A stretch of DNA of 64,000 nucleotides from Bradyrhizobiaceae bacterium PARB1 (GCA_002256345.1 NKIY01000005.1:66485-130484); one strand, 5' to 3'; numbered from the stretch's first letter, positions 28,994-37,579 are shown. Made by a program: numbers and translations. Notes: a model not told the origin generated them from the letters alone.

Positions 28994-29034
28994 GCCCACC
29001 CGCGGTGGGCGGTGCTCGGGGCACCTGACAGGTG
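28994..29034. repeat. Two small perfect hairpins
   Basis: GCCCACC / GGTGGGC at 28994-29010 with a 3-base loop, and CACCT / AGGTG at 29022-29034 with a 3-base loop. They extend the structured region next to the large inverted repeat. Confidence 0.6.
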
Positions 29035-29114
29035 GGGCGGCGGGGCAGACGAGTGGCGATCATGGGGCCGCAACAACGGCACCTGCGAGCCGGTAGCAGT
29101 CTTGATACCGGGCA

Positions 29115-30050
29115 TCACGCAACGCTCGCGTCGTCGATGCTGCGGTTCTGCTTGCCAAGCCACGCGAGCAGGTCTGCCTCGCGTTTGGAAGAACGCTCGC
29201 GCTCGTTGGCAAGCTCAGCCTCCCAAGCGCTGCGATCGCGCTCGTGCCTCGTCTCACACTCCCTCAAGAGGGCCTGCACCTGCGCGATCTGGTCGGACTG
29301 TGTCGCCGTCTTCTCCGTCAACACCGCGTTTTCGGTGCGCAAGCCGGACATCGCGTCAATGGTCGCCTTGAGTGACGTCACCTCTTCCATGAGCGCCGCC
29401 AAATCGCGCTGAAGGGCCTCGTTCTCGGCGGTCACGCGAACGCGATCGAGTTCGTGCTTGTGAATCGCTTCGCTGAGGGTCGCTTTGGCCGTATCGCGCA
29501 TGGACTCCGCAGTGACAGCCCGAACGAGCGCCGCTTCGACGGCGGCGTCCTTATCCCAGACCTCGTCGCCCGCAGCGGAAGCGGCGTCTTCGTAGTCAGC
29601 CTCCCGCTCCTCCGCAGCGAGCCTCTCCGCCGCGAAATCGGCCGCTTGCTGCGCAAGCAAGGCTTGATAGTGCTGCGACAGGGCCATGCGATCGATCGCG
29701 CGGCCGGCGAGAAACGCCTTGGACACATTTTCGAACGCAGCGCGGCCCGCTTCCAAGGCCTTTTCCACCTCGGGGAGATGCACCATCCCCTCGGTCTGCT
29801 CGCCGTCGGGCTTCTTGGCTCCGGTACGCCGGCGCGGCTGATCCCCCTCGATGGCCTCGATCAGTGGCATGAAGCTGCTGGCCATGCCCCGGGAATTACT
29901 CCCCTGCTCGGCTGCGACCATTGCTCGCGTGATGTAGAGGTGCGACGCACCGACGCGCAGCCGGCAATACGCCCCCCGATAGTCTTCGAATGTCTGCCGC
30001 TTTGCGGGCGGCATTGCAGCTACTGTCGTCAACGCATCATCGCGCGTCAT
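29115..30050 (-). CDS. Coiled-coil protein with possible N-terminal DNA-binding part (KfrA-like?)
   Basis: 311 residues. The first about 60 residues are compact and basic (RGAYCRLRVGASHLYITRAMVAA). From about 90 to 305 the protein is almost all Ala/Glu/Lys/Arg-rich heptads, so a long coiled coil. This layout recalls plasmid KfrA-type proteins, though the N-terminus does not clearly match that family. A three-half-site operator lies directly before its start, which suggests self-repression. GGAAGGAAAG upstream serves as ribosome-binding site. It stands between the structured region and the AAA+/protease pair in the island. Confidence 0.75.
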   Translation of the reverse strand: MTRDDALTTVAAMPPAKRQTFEDYRGAYCRLRVGASHLYITRAMVAAEQGSNSRGMASSFMPLIEAIEGDQPRRRTGAKKPDGEQTEGMVHLPEVEKALEAGRAAFENVSKAFLAGRAIDRMALSQHYQALLAQQAADFAAERLAAEEREADYEDAASAAGDEVWDKDAAVEAALVRAVTAESMRDTAKATLSEAIHKHELDRVRVTAENEALQRDLAALMEEVTSLKATIDAMSGLRTENAVLTEKTATQSDQIAQVQALLRECETRHERDRSAWEAELANERERSSKREADLLAWLGKQNRSIDDASVA

Positions 30051-30060
30051 ATATACTTTC

Positions 30061-30089
30061 CTTCCGGTACTTCCGGTAGATACCGGAAG
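30061..30089. promoter_or_regulatory. Palindromic operator with three half-sites
   Basis: CTTCCGGTA occurs at 30061-30069 and again at 30070-30078, followed after two bases by the inverse TACCGGAAG at 30081-30089. The last two make a perfect 9-base inverted repeat with a 2-base spacer. It begins 11 bases upstream of the coiled-coil gene's start codon, so binding would block its promoter or translation start. A fourth partial site (CGGAAGG) follows at about 30094. Confidence 0.7.
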
Positions 30090-30104
30090 GCCTCGGAAGG
30101 TCGC

Positions 30105-30248
30105 TCAGCGCACGCTTCCGCGGCGCCGAGGCAGGTTGACGATGATATTCAAGATGAAAGGGCCGGGCGCCGCGCGGGTCCATCGAGGCAACACGATGTA
30201 GACGCTGACGCGCCCACTCCATTGCTTGATGTAAGACCGACGGACCAT
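30105..30248 (-). CDS. Possible 47-residue small protein
   Basis: An ATG at 30248 opens a 47-codon frame ending TGA at 30105, basic at both ends with a hydrophobic middle (VSVYIVLPRW and FILNIIVNLP). Its composition is more protein-like than that of the other frames here. It precedes the operator and the coiled-coil gene on the same strand. It could equally be the remnant tail of a lost gene. No family is recognised. Confidence 0.25.
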   Translation of the reverse strand: MVRRSYIKQWSGRVSVYIVLPRWTRAAPGPFILNIIVNLPRRRGSVR

Positions 30249-30464
30249 ATCTTGGCCGCCCAACACCACCGCGATTTACACGATCGCGTCCCCACGGGGG
30301 AAAAGGTTTGGTTCAGGCAATATGGAGGCTAGATCGACAAAGAGCAATCCTACCGCGGGGGATTGAATCGTTATGATAAACAAGATCGATAAACTGCGCT
30401 TCAATTCAGCCATGGCCCGTTTAGTCTCAGGCAGACCCGGCACGTATACATCCCGCCCGCGGCA
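30249..30464. other. Intergenic stretch after the protease gene
   Basis: Together with 30051-30248 this makes a 414-base gap without a confident gene. A small inverted repeat (CGCGAT / ATCGCG) lies near 30271-30289. Nothing else is recognised. Confidence 0.4.
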
Positions 30465-32966
30465 CTATGTTTCGATATCGATTTCGACGGGTAGCGGCAG
30501 ACCGATGCTCGTGCGGATCGGCGTATAGATGTCAATGGTCGGATTGATAACACGGAGCGTAACGATCAACGCATAACGCGCCTCACGATTGCACACATCG
30601 AGCGATGAACGAAGCCTCCACCATCCGTTGACCGGCTTCACACACAACGTGTCCCGATCTAACAGATCAATCGCTGGGCCGGTCCAGACATCGCAATGTA
30701 AGGAACCGGCGCTGATGCTGTCGTCTCCCAACATCCAGTTGGGATCCGCACTTTCGAACTTTGGTCGCGGACCTTTCGCACGTTCCGCCGCATTCACTCG
30801 CTGTTTGAAGCGCGTGGCTGTTTCACGACGACGTTGATAATCGAAACGCAGGCCATAGGACTGATAGCGCTGCGGATCAACATTGGCCGACAGCCCAGGA
30901 TTGGGATCGATGAAGTAAGAAAGAGTGACCTTCATCTCTACTTGTTCGTTGTTCAACGTTTCCAGCATGTCAGGCGGAAGAGGTAACGAGTAGTAGTGAC
31001 ACTTGTTGAACTTGCGCTCTTCCCGCTTGAAGGGCTGAATCTTTGCTTGAGCAAATAGAGCAACATGGTTGTTGGCCGAAGCGAGAGCACGTTCGAGACT
31101 TGGCACGCCATAGCCAAACCGCCGCACCATAGCATACCGCGCACGCTTTGATTGCGTCGAATTCAACTCCGCGAGCATTGCGGGCGTCCATTGGGCACTA
31201 TGCACCATCATCGCTCGAATGGTCTCGGGCCAATACTCGGGATATTGCGCCTGGATCTGAGCAGCCATCCGTGCTGCCTGCGCGGCTGCCGCGCTTGTCC
31301 CGTCAAACGAAACAAGAGGCGCCGTCCCGACATCGCTGCCAGACGTCAAAAGCGACAACGAGCCCATCGAAAGACATTCGGTTTGGCCAGGATTGACTGC
31401 CCGGTTGCCCGCCTCCATGACCAGCTCTGGCTTAATCGGCGCCACACCTTGGCGCCACGCCCCACTTGTGCGGCTGTGGGGACTTAGTGTTCCAACCGAC
31501 GCCAGCGCCGTCCAATCCTCAAAACCGTCGTCATGAATATCGACGAGATCGGTGCAGCCTCCAACGGTCAGCGCATTCCAGGATTGAGCCGGGTCTTCGA
31601 TCGGGAAATCATCTTGAGACTGGAGAACCGCATAGTCTTGCTCAGGAGGCGTATTGCCCGCCGAAAGCACGAACAGGCGCTTACGACGGTCGGCCTCTTT
31701 GACATCGGCATCATCGCCGTCACCAATCATTCGGCCCACAGCCGCCTGATCAATCGCGGCGCTCCATGTCGATGCAGTCGCCCCGGTGACATCGCGATTG
31801 CTCACGGCCATGCAAAACACGCGAGCACGATCCGGGGCTTGAAGTTCTGGCATCGCGACCGCTGCTTGCGTCAGCACTCCATAGCTCTTGGGGTCGCTGG
31901 GATCGAAACCATCCGGCGGTAGAATTTTGACTGACTCCAGACGATGCCGAAGCGTTCGCTGCTCCGTATCGGCGAGAGCCGCTGTCAGATCGCCATGAAG
32001 AGCGAGCCCGGCCATACCGGTACCATGGCCGAAACGGTGATGATCGTCTGCTCCCCACTCGTCGCGGAGCGCATGAAGATCATCGGCAGCAAGCACGGGC
32101 TCGATCAAGGCGTTTCCTCGATTGACGCCTGTATCGAGAACACAAACGGACGGAACGTTCGCTCCCGGCCAGACAACGCGTTCGGCTAGATCTTCCAACC
32201 ATTCATGCTGATCGCCGGCAACTTCTTCTTCGAAGAACGCCGGATTATCACTCGCACGGCGAAGCTCAGCGATACCCCCTGTCGCGTAGAGCATCAGTTC
32301 GATAGCAGCACGCGTCGTATAGACAGGAACGACGACAATCTCCGGAAATAGAAGACGACGATCCGCAGCCGCGACCTGCACGTCCAGGCTTTCGCAAGCA
32401 GCCTCGACGTCGGCAACCATGTCGCGATAGCACCACAACCCCCACCAAATGACATCCTGCGGTTCCGAAGGCAAAGCATCCTCGGCGTCCGTCCACGCAG
32501 CGGCCAAACGAAATTGACGAATTTCTTCAATCGCCTCGACCTTACCGCTTTTCGGCGGATTGCCGGATTTCGGTAACGGTCCGTGCAGATAGTCATCCAA
32601 GATCGCATCGAGCACGGGACGCGCTTCATCCGGCACGTAAAGCACGATCGTGCGATTGCCGTTAGTTGCGTTATATTTGCTCGCGCCCGCGCGAATGCCT
32701 TGCTTTTTCAGATTGAGGACTTCGGGATCGGTGCCGCGTCGAAGCTCAACCTCTATGCGTGTCCCGGCGGTTGCGGGGAGACGATCGTCATCTGGGCGAG
32801 CCTGATCGGACGAGGCCCATGCTGCCAATAGCTCGGCCTGGAGCTTCCGGCCATGTTCGGCGCGATCACGCGCCGCCTTCTTCATATTAGCAGGATCGCC
32901 CGCGTAGTCCTTCGCTTCGGAAAACACTGAAATATCGATATGCGGAAGATTGTAGCGAGAAGCCAT
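30465..32966 (-). CDS. Subtilisin-like (S8) serine protease paired with an AAA+ ATPase
   Basis: 833 residues. The peptidase S8 domain spans about 270-620 with a complete catalytic set: Asp278 (VCVLDTGVN), His314 (FGHGTGMAG), Asn438 (LSAGNT) and Ser558 (SFDGTSAAAA). About 250 residues before it and 200 after it have no recognised domain. There is no signal peptide, so the enzyme is probably cytoplasmic, unusual for a subtilase. It starts three bases after the AAA+ gene and is surely co-expressed with it. AAA+/S8 pairs recur in bacterial islands and have been proposed to act in defence or conflict; the function here is an inference. Confidence 0.92.
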   Translation of the reverse strand: MASRYNLPHIDISVFSEAKDYAGDPANMKKAARDRAEHGRKLQAELLAAWASSDQARPDDDRLPATAGTRIEVELRRGTDPEVLNLKKQGIRAGASKYNATNGNRTIVLYVPDEARPVLDAILDDYLHGPLPKSGNPPKSGKVEAIEEIRQFRLAAAWTDAEDALPSEPQDVIWWGLWCYRDMVADVEAACESLDVQVAAADRRLLFPEIVVVPVYTTRAAIELMLYATGGIAELRRASDNPAFFEEEVAGDQHEWLEDLAERVVWPGANVPSVCVLDTGVNRGNALIEPVLAADDLHALRDEWGADDHHRFGHGTGMAGLALHGDLTAALADTEQRTLRHRLESVKILPPDGFDPSDPKSYGVLTQAAVAMPELQAPDRARVFCMAVSNRDVTGATASTWSAAIDQAAVGRMIGDGDDADVKEADRRKRLFVLSAGNTPPEQDYAVLQSQDDFPIEDPAQSWNALTVGGCTDLVDIHDDGFEDWTALASVGTLSPHSRTSGAWRQGVAPIKPELVMEAGNRAVNPGQTECLSMGSLSLLTSGSDVGTAPLVSFDGTSAAAAQAARMAAQIQAQYPEYWPETIRAMMVHSAQWTPAMLAELNSTQSKRARYAMVRRFGYGVPSLERALASANNHVALFAQAKIQPFKREERKFNKCHYYSLPLPPDMLETLNNEQVEMKVTLSYFIDPNPGLSANVDPQRYQSYGLRFDYQRRRETATRFKQRVNAAERAKGPRPKFESADPNWMLGDDSISAGSLHCDVWTGPAIDLLDRDTLCVKPVNGWWRLRSSLDVCNREARYALIVTLRVINPTIDIYTPIRTSIGLPLPVEIDIET

Positions 32967-32969
32967 TCA

Positions 32970-33971
32970 TCAATTGCCTTCCAAATCCAGAAAGGCGGTC
33001 CGCATCGAGTGACGATCTTGCAGGCGAGTAACAATATCATCGGTTGTTATCGACTTGCGTTCGTCCAGAATCGCCATCTTCACGGCGTCATCTGCCGCAC
33101 GCGCGATTTCGGACTGACTTAGCCCCTCGGCCGAATGAACTAGAGACTTCCAGTCCGCCTTCAAGATTCTCATCGGTTGCGTATTCGCAACGATGAGCTG
33201 TTTGATCTGCTCGGATGTCGGCGCATCAAACTCCAGAACCTGATCGTAGCGACGAAGCAACGCTCTATCGAGCAGCGACGGATGATTAGTGGAACAGATG
33301 ATCACACTATCCGTTGAATTCCCCTCTTCCATGAACTGAAGAAAGGAATTTAAGACGCGGCGCATCTCAGCCACGTCGTTTGCAGCGGTACGCTGTCCCC
33401 CGACTGCATCAAACTCGTCGAACAGATATACGCCTCGGCGCTTCGCGGTCTCATCGAAAATCAACCGCAGCTTGACCGCCGTGTCTCCCATATATCGCGT
33501 GATCAAACCTTCAAGACGGATGATGAACAGCGGCAGGTGCAGCTCACCGGCGACGGCCTCAGCCGACATGGTCTTGCCGGATCCCGGCGGGCCGACAAAC
33601 AGAAGACGACGGCTTGGCGTCTTGCCATGCTCTCGTAACCAATCGCGACGGCGTTGCTGTCGCAACACGTCGTCGAAACGCGAGACGAGTCGCTCGTTCA
33701 AGACGACATCTTTGAACTTATAACGAGGCTCGCGCATTTCCAGCAGCCCTTCAAGGCTACCACGTGGGCTGGCAAACGGGATCGGAACAGCGGCGCCTTT
33801 GGACTTCGACGCCCGCGCCTTCTCGATTTCCTGCCGCAACTCCTCGGCAGTCGAGCGACGCCCCTGCCGCGCCTCGGCTGCAGCAATCTGCAATGCAATC
33901 GAGAAAAACGCGTCGTCGTCGCCGTCGGCGCGGCTTCTCAAAAGCGCCAATATGGCCTTCGTGTTGGACAC
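32970..33971 (-). CDS. AAA+ ATPase, partner of the S8 protease
   Basis: 333 residues from a GTG start (AAGGGA upstream). Walker A is GPPGSGKT at 127-134, Walker B is YLFDEFDA at about 182-189, sensor-1 Asn is near 229 (CSTNHPSLLD), and the Arg-finger region is LLRRYD at about 239-243. The fold resembles the SpoVK/FtsH-like classical AAA clade. The first 80 residues are helical and may bind substrate or the protease. It is the first gene of a two-gene operon with the S8 protease, so the ATPase may unfold substrates or switch the protease on. Confidence 0.93.
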   Translation of the reverse strand: MSNTKAILALLRSRADGDDDAFFSIALQIAAAEARQGRRSTAEELRQEIEKARASKSKGAAVPIPFASPRGSLEGLLEMREPRYKFKDVVLNERLVSRFDDVLRQQRRRDWLREHGKTPSRRLLFVGPPGSGKTMSAEAVAGELHLPLFIIRLEGLITRYMGDTAVKLRLIFDETAKRRGVYLFDEFDAVGGQRTAANDVAEMRRVLNSFLQFMEEGNSTDSVIICSTNHPSLLDRALLRRYDQVLEFDAPTSEQIKQLIVANTQPMRILKADWKSLVHSAEGLSQSEIARAADDAVKMAILDERKSITTDDIVTRLQDRHSMRTAFLDLEGN

Positions 33972-34660
33972 AGACTCATCCCTTCAAGGCCAAACCCTAC
34001 ACAACGCCGTCTGGCCCATCGACGGAATTTTCGTCATACCGCCAGAATGCCCACGAAAGAGTTGGCGTTAAATGAACCTGCACAGCCAACAAACTCGTTC
34101 GGGGCCGTAAGGCGTTGACCAGACCGTGACATCTTCGACTTCCGTTTCATCGCTCCGCCACGCCGGGCGTTGACTCACGCGTCAGTCAGAATTGCCACCG
34201 CCCCCATCATCCATCGACAAGGATGGGCGACTTCTCACGAGAGCTCACACTAGTGGCCATTGCCGCACATGGTTGCATCGCAACGAGCATTCCCCGCTTT
34301 CACATCAATCCACAGCGGCACCGTAATCACCCTTATGTATGTTCCTTATTTGTTCTATTTTCAATGCCAGACGTCTTCTCTGACGACCTCGGCGCCGGGT
34401 GGTTTTTGAGTATCGGTTACCGAGCAAGCTAAGGGTGTCGGGCTCGGGTTAACTGATCGGCTGGAAGCAGGCTCGGGCTCTTTGAAAGCAAGTTTCCCGT
34501 CGTCAGTCGTTGAGAAGGTGTGGGCCTATCACGATAACAGGCGCGCAAGGCCGATGGATGTGACCCAACGGTGACCCAGCCGAAATTGAGAGCATACGCG
34601 GCCATATTCAGCAGAACGGCCTGCAGTAGATATATCTAATTCATTCAGGTGCTTAGCTGA
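33972..34660. other. Long intergenic stretch at the right edge of the island
   Basis: 689 bases without a supported gene; a 69-codon frame at 34223-34432 has no domain or ribosome-binding site. It contains a perfect 12-base palindrome, TAGATATATCTA, at 34627-34638, just beyond the tRNA-Tyr 3' end. No integrase remnant or copy of the tRNA end was found. Confidence 0.5.
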
Positions 34661-34746
34661 TGGTGGGGGAGGCAGGACTCGAACCTGCGAAGCCATAAGG
34701 CGGCTGATTTACAGTCAGCTCCCTTTGCCACTCGGGACACTCCCCC
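34661..34746 (-). tRNA. tRNA-Tyr (GTA)
   Basis: 86 bases including the encoded CCA. The cloverleaf fits: acceptor GGGGGAG pairs with CTCCCCC, the anticodon loop is CTGTAAA with GTA, there is a long type II variable arm as expected for Tyr, and the T-loop is GGTTCGAGTCC. Its 3' end faces the island-like segment on the left, a common integration side. Confidence 0.97.
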
Positions 34747-34961
34747 GCTCGACGCCATCGCACCATCATCCACCCCTTCGGGTGTCTGGACGGCCTTGGA
34801 TGACGTGGAAACGCGCACCCGCTCAGCGGGCTCCCGGCGGCCGCTTTATCGGGAAGCCCGGCTCCAAAGTCAACCGATCATGACGGATTTATCTGCCTCT
34901 CCCCGCTCCATTGTTCCCAAAGGCAAATTGCCAATCTCAGGCCCCCATGAGACAAGCCGGC

Positions 34962-35843
34962 ATGAGCGATCGAGACCGTAAACAGCGATTCCAGCGTGGC
35001 CCGCAAAAGGGGCCCGATTCCGGCCGGGATCAGGGCCATGGCAGGGATAACGGACAGAGCCGCCCCGGCCGTGACCAGGGCCGCCGGTCGCCGCGCCGTG
35101 GCCGCGACAGTGGCGGGAGTGGCGGTGACGGGCCAGCCATTCTCTATGGCTGGCATCCCGTCACCCTCGCGCTGGCCAATCCGAATCGCACGATTCGCAA
35201 ATTGTGGCTCACCGAAAACGCCGCACGCCGCCTCGCCGAAGAAAACATCGACACACGCGTGACGCCGGAACTGGTGCGACCGGACATGATCGATCGCCGG
35301 CTCGGCCCGGACGCGGTGCATCAGGGCATGCTGGCCGAGGTCGATCCGCTGGAGGCGCCCGACCTCTCCGACCTGCCCCAGGACGGCATGGTGCTGGTGC
35401 TCGACCAGATCACCGATCCGCACAATGTCGGTGCCATCCTGCGCTCGGCCGCCGCCTTCAAGGTCAATGCCGTGATCACGACCAACAGGCATAGCCCGGA
35501 AGCCACTGGCGTGCTGGCCAAGTCCGCCTCCGGTGCACTCGAACTGGTGCCGATCATCGCCGTGCCCAATCTCGCCCGCGCGCTGAACGAACTCAACGAT
35601 CAGGGCTTTATGACCGTCGGCCTCGACAGCGAAGGCGGGGAAAATATCAGCGCGGTGCCACTGAGCGCTCCCCTCGCCCTTGTGCTTGGCGCCGAGGGTC
35701 AGGGCTTGCGGCGATTGACGCGCGAGACCTGCAGTGTCGTCGCAAGGCTCGATATGCCCGGCGAGATCAAGAGCCTCAACGTGTCAAACGCCGCCGTGCT
35801 CGCGCTCTATATCGGCGCCAGCAAACTCGGCCTGATGAGCTAA
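34962..35843 (+). CDS. rlmB: 23S rRNA 2'-O-ribose methyltransferase RlmB (TrmH family)
   Basis: 293 residues from the ATG at 34962 (MSDRDRKQRF); ATGs at 34947 and 34911 are alternatives. A disordered Arg/Gly/Asp-rich front (1-57) precedes the substrate-binding domain (about 58-135) and the SPOUT methyltransferase domain (about 140-293). The three TrmH motifs are present: DQITDPHNVGAILRSA, VLGAEGQGLRRL and PGEIKSLNVSNAA. It methylates a ribose (G2251 in E. coli) in the 23S rRNA peptidyl-transferase region. It is divergent from tRNA-Tyr. Confidence 0.93.
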   Translation: MSDRDRKQRFQRGPQKGPDSGRDQGHGRDNGQSRPGRDQGRRSPRRGRDSGGSGGDGPAILYGWHPVTLALANPNRTIRKLWLTENAARRLAEENIDTRVTPELVRPDMIDRRLGPDAVHQGMLAEVDPLEAPDLSDLPQDGMVLVLDQITDPHNVGAILRSAAAFKVNAVITTNRHSPEATGVLAKSASGALELVPIIAVPNLARALNELNDQGFMTVGLDSEGGENISAVPLSAPLALVLGAEGQGLRRLTRETCSVVARLDMPGEIKSLNVSNAAVLALYIGASKLGLMS

Positions 35844-35861
35844 CTCCGCTGAAACGGCAAC

Positions 35862-35887
35862 GCCCGCCTGCATCGCTGCAGACGGGC
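35862..35887 (+). terminator. Terminator of rlmB
   Basis: 11-base arms with one mismatch (GCCCGCCTGCA / TGCAGACGGGC) and a 4-base loop, 19 bases after the rlmB stop. A T-rich stretch follows at 35898-35907. Confidence 0.65.
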
Positions 35888-35907
35888 GGCGGTCCAATTC
35901 TTTTGTT

Positions 35908-35957
35908 AGAGCATAATCTGTCCGAAAACCGGTTCACACTTTTCGGGATCATGCTCT
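35908..35957. repeat. Palindromic intergenic element, type 1
   Basis: Arms AGAGCATAATC and GATCATGCTCT (one mismatch) flank an inner half-palindrome CGAAAACCGGTT...CACTTTTCGG. Elements of this shape (GAGCATGATC...GATCATGCTC) recur in Bradyrhizobium-type genomes; that is from memory, not tested here. Confidence 0.65.
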
Positions 35958-35970
35958 CGATGCGACCAGA

Positions 35971-36564
35971 TCAGTAAGCGCGGTGCTGTGGACGCTGCTG
36001 ATACTGCTGGTGATAGCCATGGCGCGGTGCGTGGCCGTGACGCGATCCGTAGACCACGCGCGGCTTGGCGTAGCGCTGCGAATAATAGCTGCGCTGGGCG
36101 TAGCCGTAACGCACGCGCGGACGCGCGCTATAGCCGTAACGATAGTTCGAACGGCCGTAATAAGGCAGGCGCGGCGTGAACACGACCGGGCCGCTCACGG
36201 CCGGCGCATAACCGTAACCATAGCTGTAGTGGTCGTAGGGATTGGCATAGGGACCGCCGTCATAGCGCGGATAGCCGCGCCAGCCGATGGCGGTTTCCTG
36301 ATAGGTCGGGACCGGCGCGAACTGGCCGGGGCCGCCATAGGTCGGGCCCTGATTGGCGTAGTAATACTGGCGCGTCACCGGCACCGGATCCGGCAGCTGC
36401 ACATAGCCGGCATAGCCATAGCCAGTACCATAATAGTTGTAGGTGCCGCCGCAGGGCGAGCAGCCGCCGGCATAGAAGCCACCGCCGGCCATCGCGGGCG
36501 ATGCCGCCGCGCTGACGGCAGCGACGGCAAACGCCGCAGCCCATTTTGAAATCGTGATACGCAT
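35971..36564 (-). CDS. Secreted Tyr/Gly-rich protein
   Basis: 197 residues from the ATG at 36564 (AGGAG upstream; the longer frame has no such site). The signal peptide (about 1-26) ends AMAGGG. The mature protein is rich in Tyr, Gly, Arg and Pro, with repeated YGYG/YGYA patterns and a basic tail of Arg, Tyr and His. Such low-complexity secreted proteins are common in rhizobia and have no assigned function. It lies 46 bases after the next secreted-protein gene, on the same strand. Confidence 0.75.
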   Translation of the reverse strand: MRITISKWAAAFAVAAVSAAASPAMAGGGFYAGGCSPCGGTYNYYGTGYGYAGYVQLPDPVPVTRQYYYANQGPTYGGPGQFAPVPTYQETAIGWRGYPRYDGGPYANPYDHYSYGYGYAPAVSGPVVFTPRLPYYGRSNYRYGYSARPRVRYGYAQRSYYSQRYAKPRVVYGSRHGHAPRHGYHQQYQQRPQHRAY

Positions 36565-36610
36565 TACGCACTCCTGTCGATGTTTTCTTGTTTGGTGATG
36601 GAAATTCGTG

Positions 36611-37033
36611 TCAGCGCCGCTCCATCGGCGGCGCCACAATGACCGGTGGCGGGTTCATCGGCACATCGTTGTGTCCCATCGGCGCGGATTGCGCCGACCA
36701 GTGTTCGGAGAAGCTCGGCGCCGGCTCCGGCAGCTTGCGATTGGCCGGTGGTTCGATCTCGAGCCGGCCATAACCGGGCGTGCGGCCGAGGCTCGGATAG
36801 TAATGGCCGACATTCGGCACCGGATCGATCGGCCGGCCGCCATAGATCGTCGGCTGGACATGAATGCGGTTTTGCAGCCCCCGGTCGCCCTCGATCACGC
36901 GATAGGATGCATCAACGCCGTTGATGATCACCGGCACACCCGGCCGGCCGGGAATGACGATGTTGAATCCATCGGCCGCCGCGGCCGGCAGCGTGGTGGC
37001 GAAGGTAAGCAGCAGTGCCGGAATGACCCGCAT
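36611..37033 (-). CDS. Secreted protein of unknown function
   Basis: 140 residues from the ATG at 37033, preferred over 37048 because AGGA lies at good spacing and the signal peptide (MRVIPALLLTFATTLPAAAADG) then starts cleanly. The mature part has a compact GRPGVPVIINGVDASYRVIEGD core and a Pro-rich tail. No family is recognised beyond rhizobial hypotheticals. It probably forms an operon with the Tyr/Gly-rich protein. Confidence 0.72.
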   Translation of the reverse strand: MRVIPALLLTFATTLPAAAADGFNIVIPGRPGVPVIINGVDASYRVIEGDRGLQNRIHVQPTIYGGRPIDPVPNVGHYYPSLGRTPGYGRLEIEPPANRKLPEPAPSFSEHWSAQSAPMGHNDVPMNPPPVIVAPPMERR

Positions 37034-37303
37034 GATGGTGTCCTGCATTGATGGCGGTAGGATATTCGAAGCCCCAGGAGGATGGGTTAAAGGCGCGGCC
37101 TAAACTGCCGGTAAGCCTAACGCGCAAGCATGCAATCGAGTTCAAATGCCTGGATTCGCAGATTGATTTCGTTAACCCGCGCGGTGCGGCGATGACGTCA
37201 TGGTGCGGAGATCGCCCCGTGCGATAACGCAGTGGCAGCTTGCGGATGACCGCCCGCACGTGGTCTGATCCGTCCCGTCACACCATTGCTTCCGGAGATC
37301 CAT

Positions 37304-37579
37304 ATGAAGATCCTCAGCGCCGCCATCATCCTTTCGACGCTGGTTGCCACCCCTGCTTTCGCCAAGCACTGGAAGCATCACCGGCACCATCACCACCACG
37401 CCGAGACCTTCGTCTTCGCCGCACCCGGCCAGCCCTACAAGATCAGCTACCTGCACAATTACGGCCCGGGCCTCACCGCCGGCACCTTCGCCTATTACGA
37501 CGGCTCGCTGTCGCGCCGCTGCAAGCAATCCGCCGCCGCCTATCGCGGCCAGGATGGCCGCGCTTATCCGTGCTTCTGA
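37304..37579 (+). CDS. Small secreted His-rich protein
   Basis: 91 residues from the ATG at 37304 (GGAG upstream). A signal peptide (about 1-20) is followed at once by a His-rich cluster (KHWKHHRHHHHH), then a compact domain with two Cys residues, probably a disulphide in the periplasm. The cluster could bind metal ions; this is inference. A strong terminator follows. Confidence 0.75.
   Translation: MKILSAAIILSTLVATPAFAKHWKHHRHHHHHAETFVFAAPGQPYKISYLHNYGPGLTAGTFAYYDGSLSRRCKQSAAAYRGQDGRAYPCF

Larger units (their letters stand above)
28796..29114. other. Non-coding segment rich in inverted repeats (oriT candidate region)
   Basis: 319 bases between the replication-relaxation-like gene and the coiled-coil gene. 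Frames crossing it on either strand have no domain. It holds the large inverted repeat at 28880-28953 and two small perfect hairpins at 28994-29010 and 29022-29034. Such clustering beside DNA-transfer genes is typical of transfer or replication origins. Confidence 0.5.

Noticed and set aside
28786-29163. A 125-codon minus-strand frame across the structured region
   Set aside because: It overlaps both neighbouring genes and reads through the inverted repeats; the composition is that of a chance GC-rich frame.
34223-34432. A 69-codon frame in the long gap before tRNA-Tyr
   Set aside because: Composition is random, no start signal, no recognisable motif.
34661-34746. An att-site duplication of the tRNA-Tyr 3' end at the far side of the island
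   Set aside because: I looked near 26200-26410 and found no copy of the T-arm/acceptor sequence, so integration at this tRNA remains unproven.
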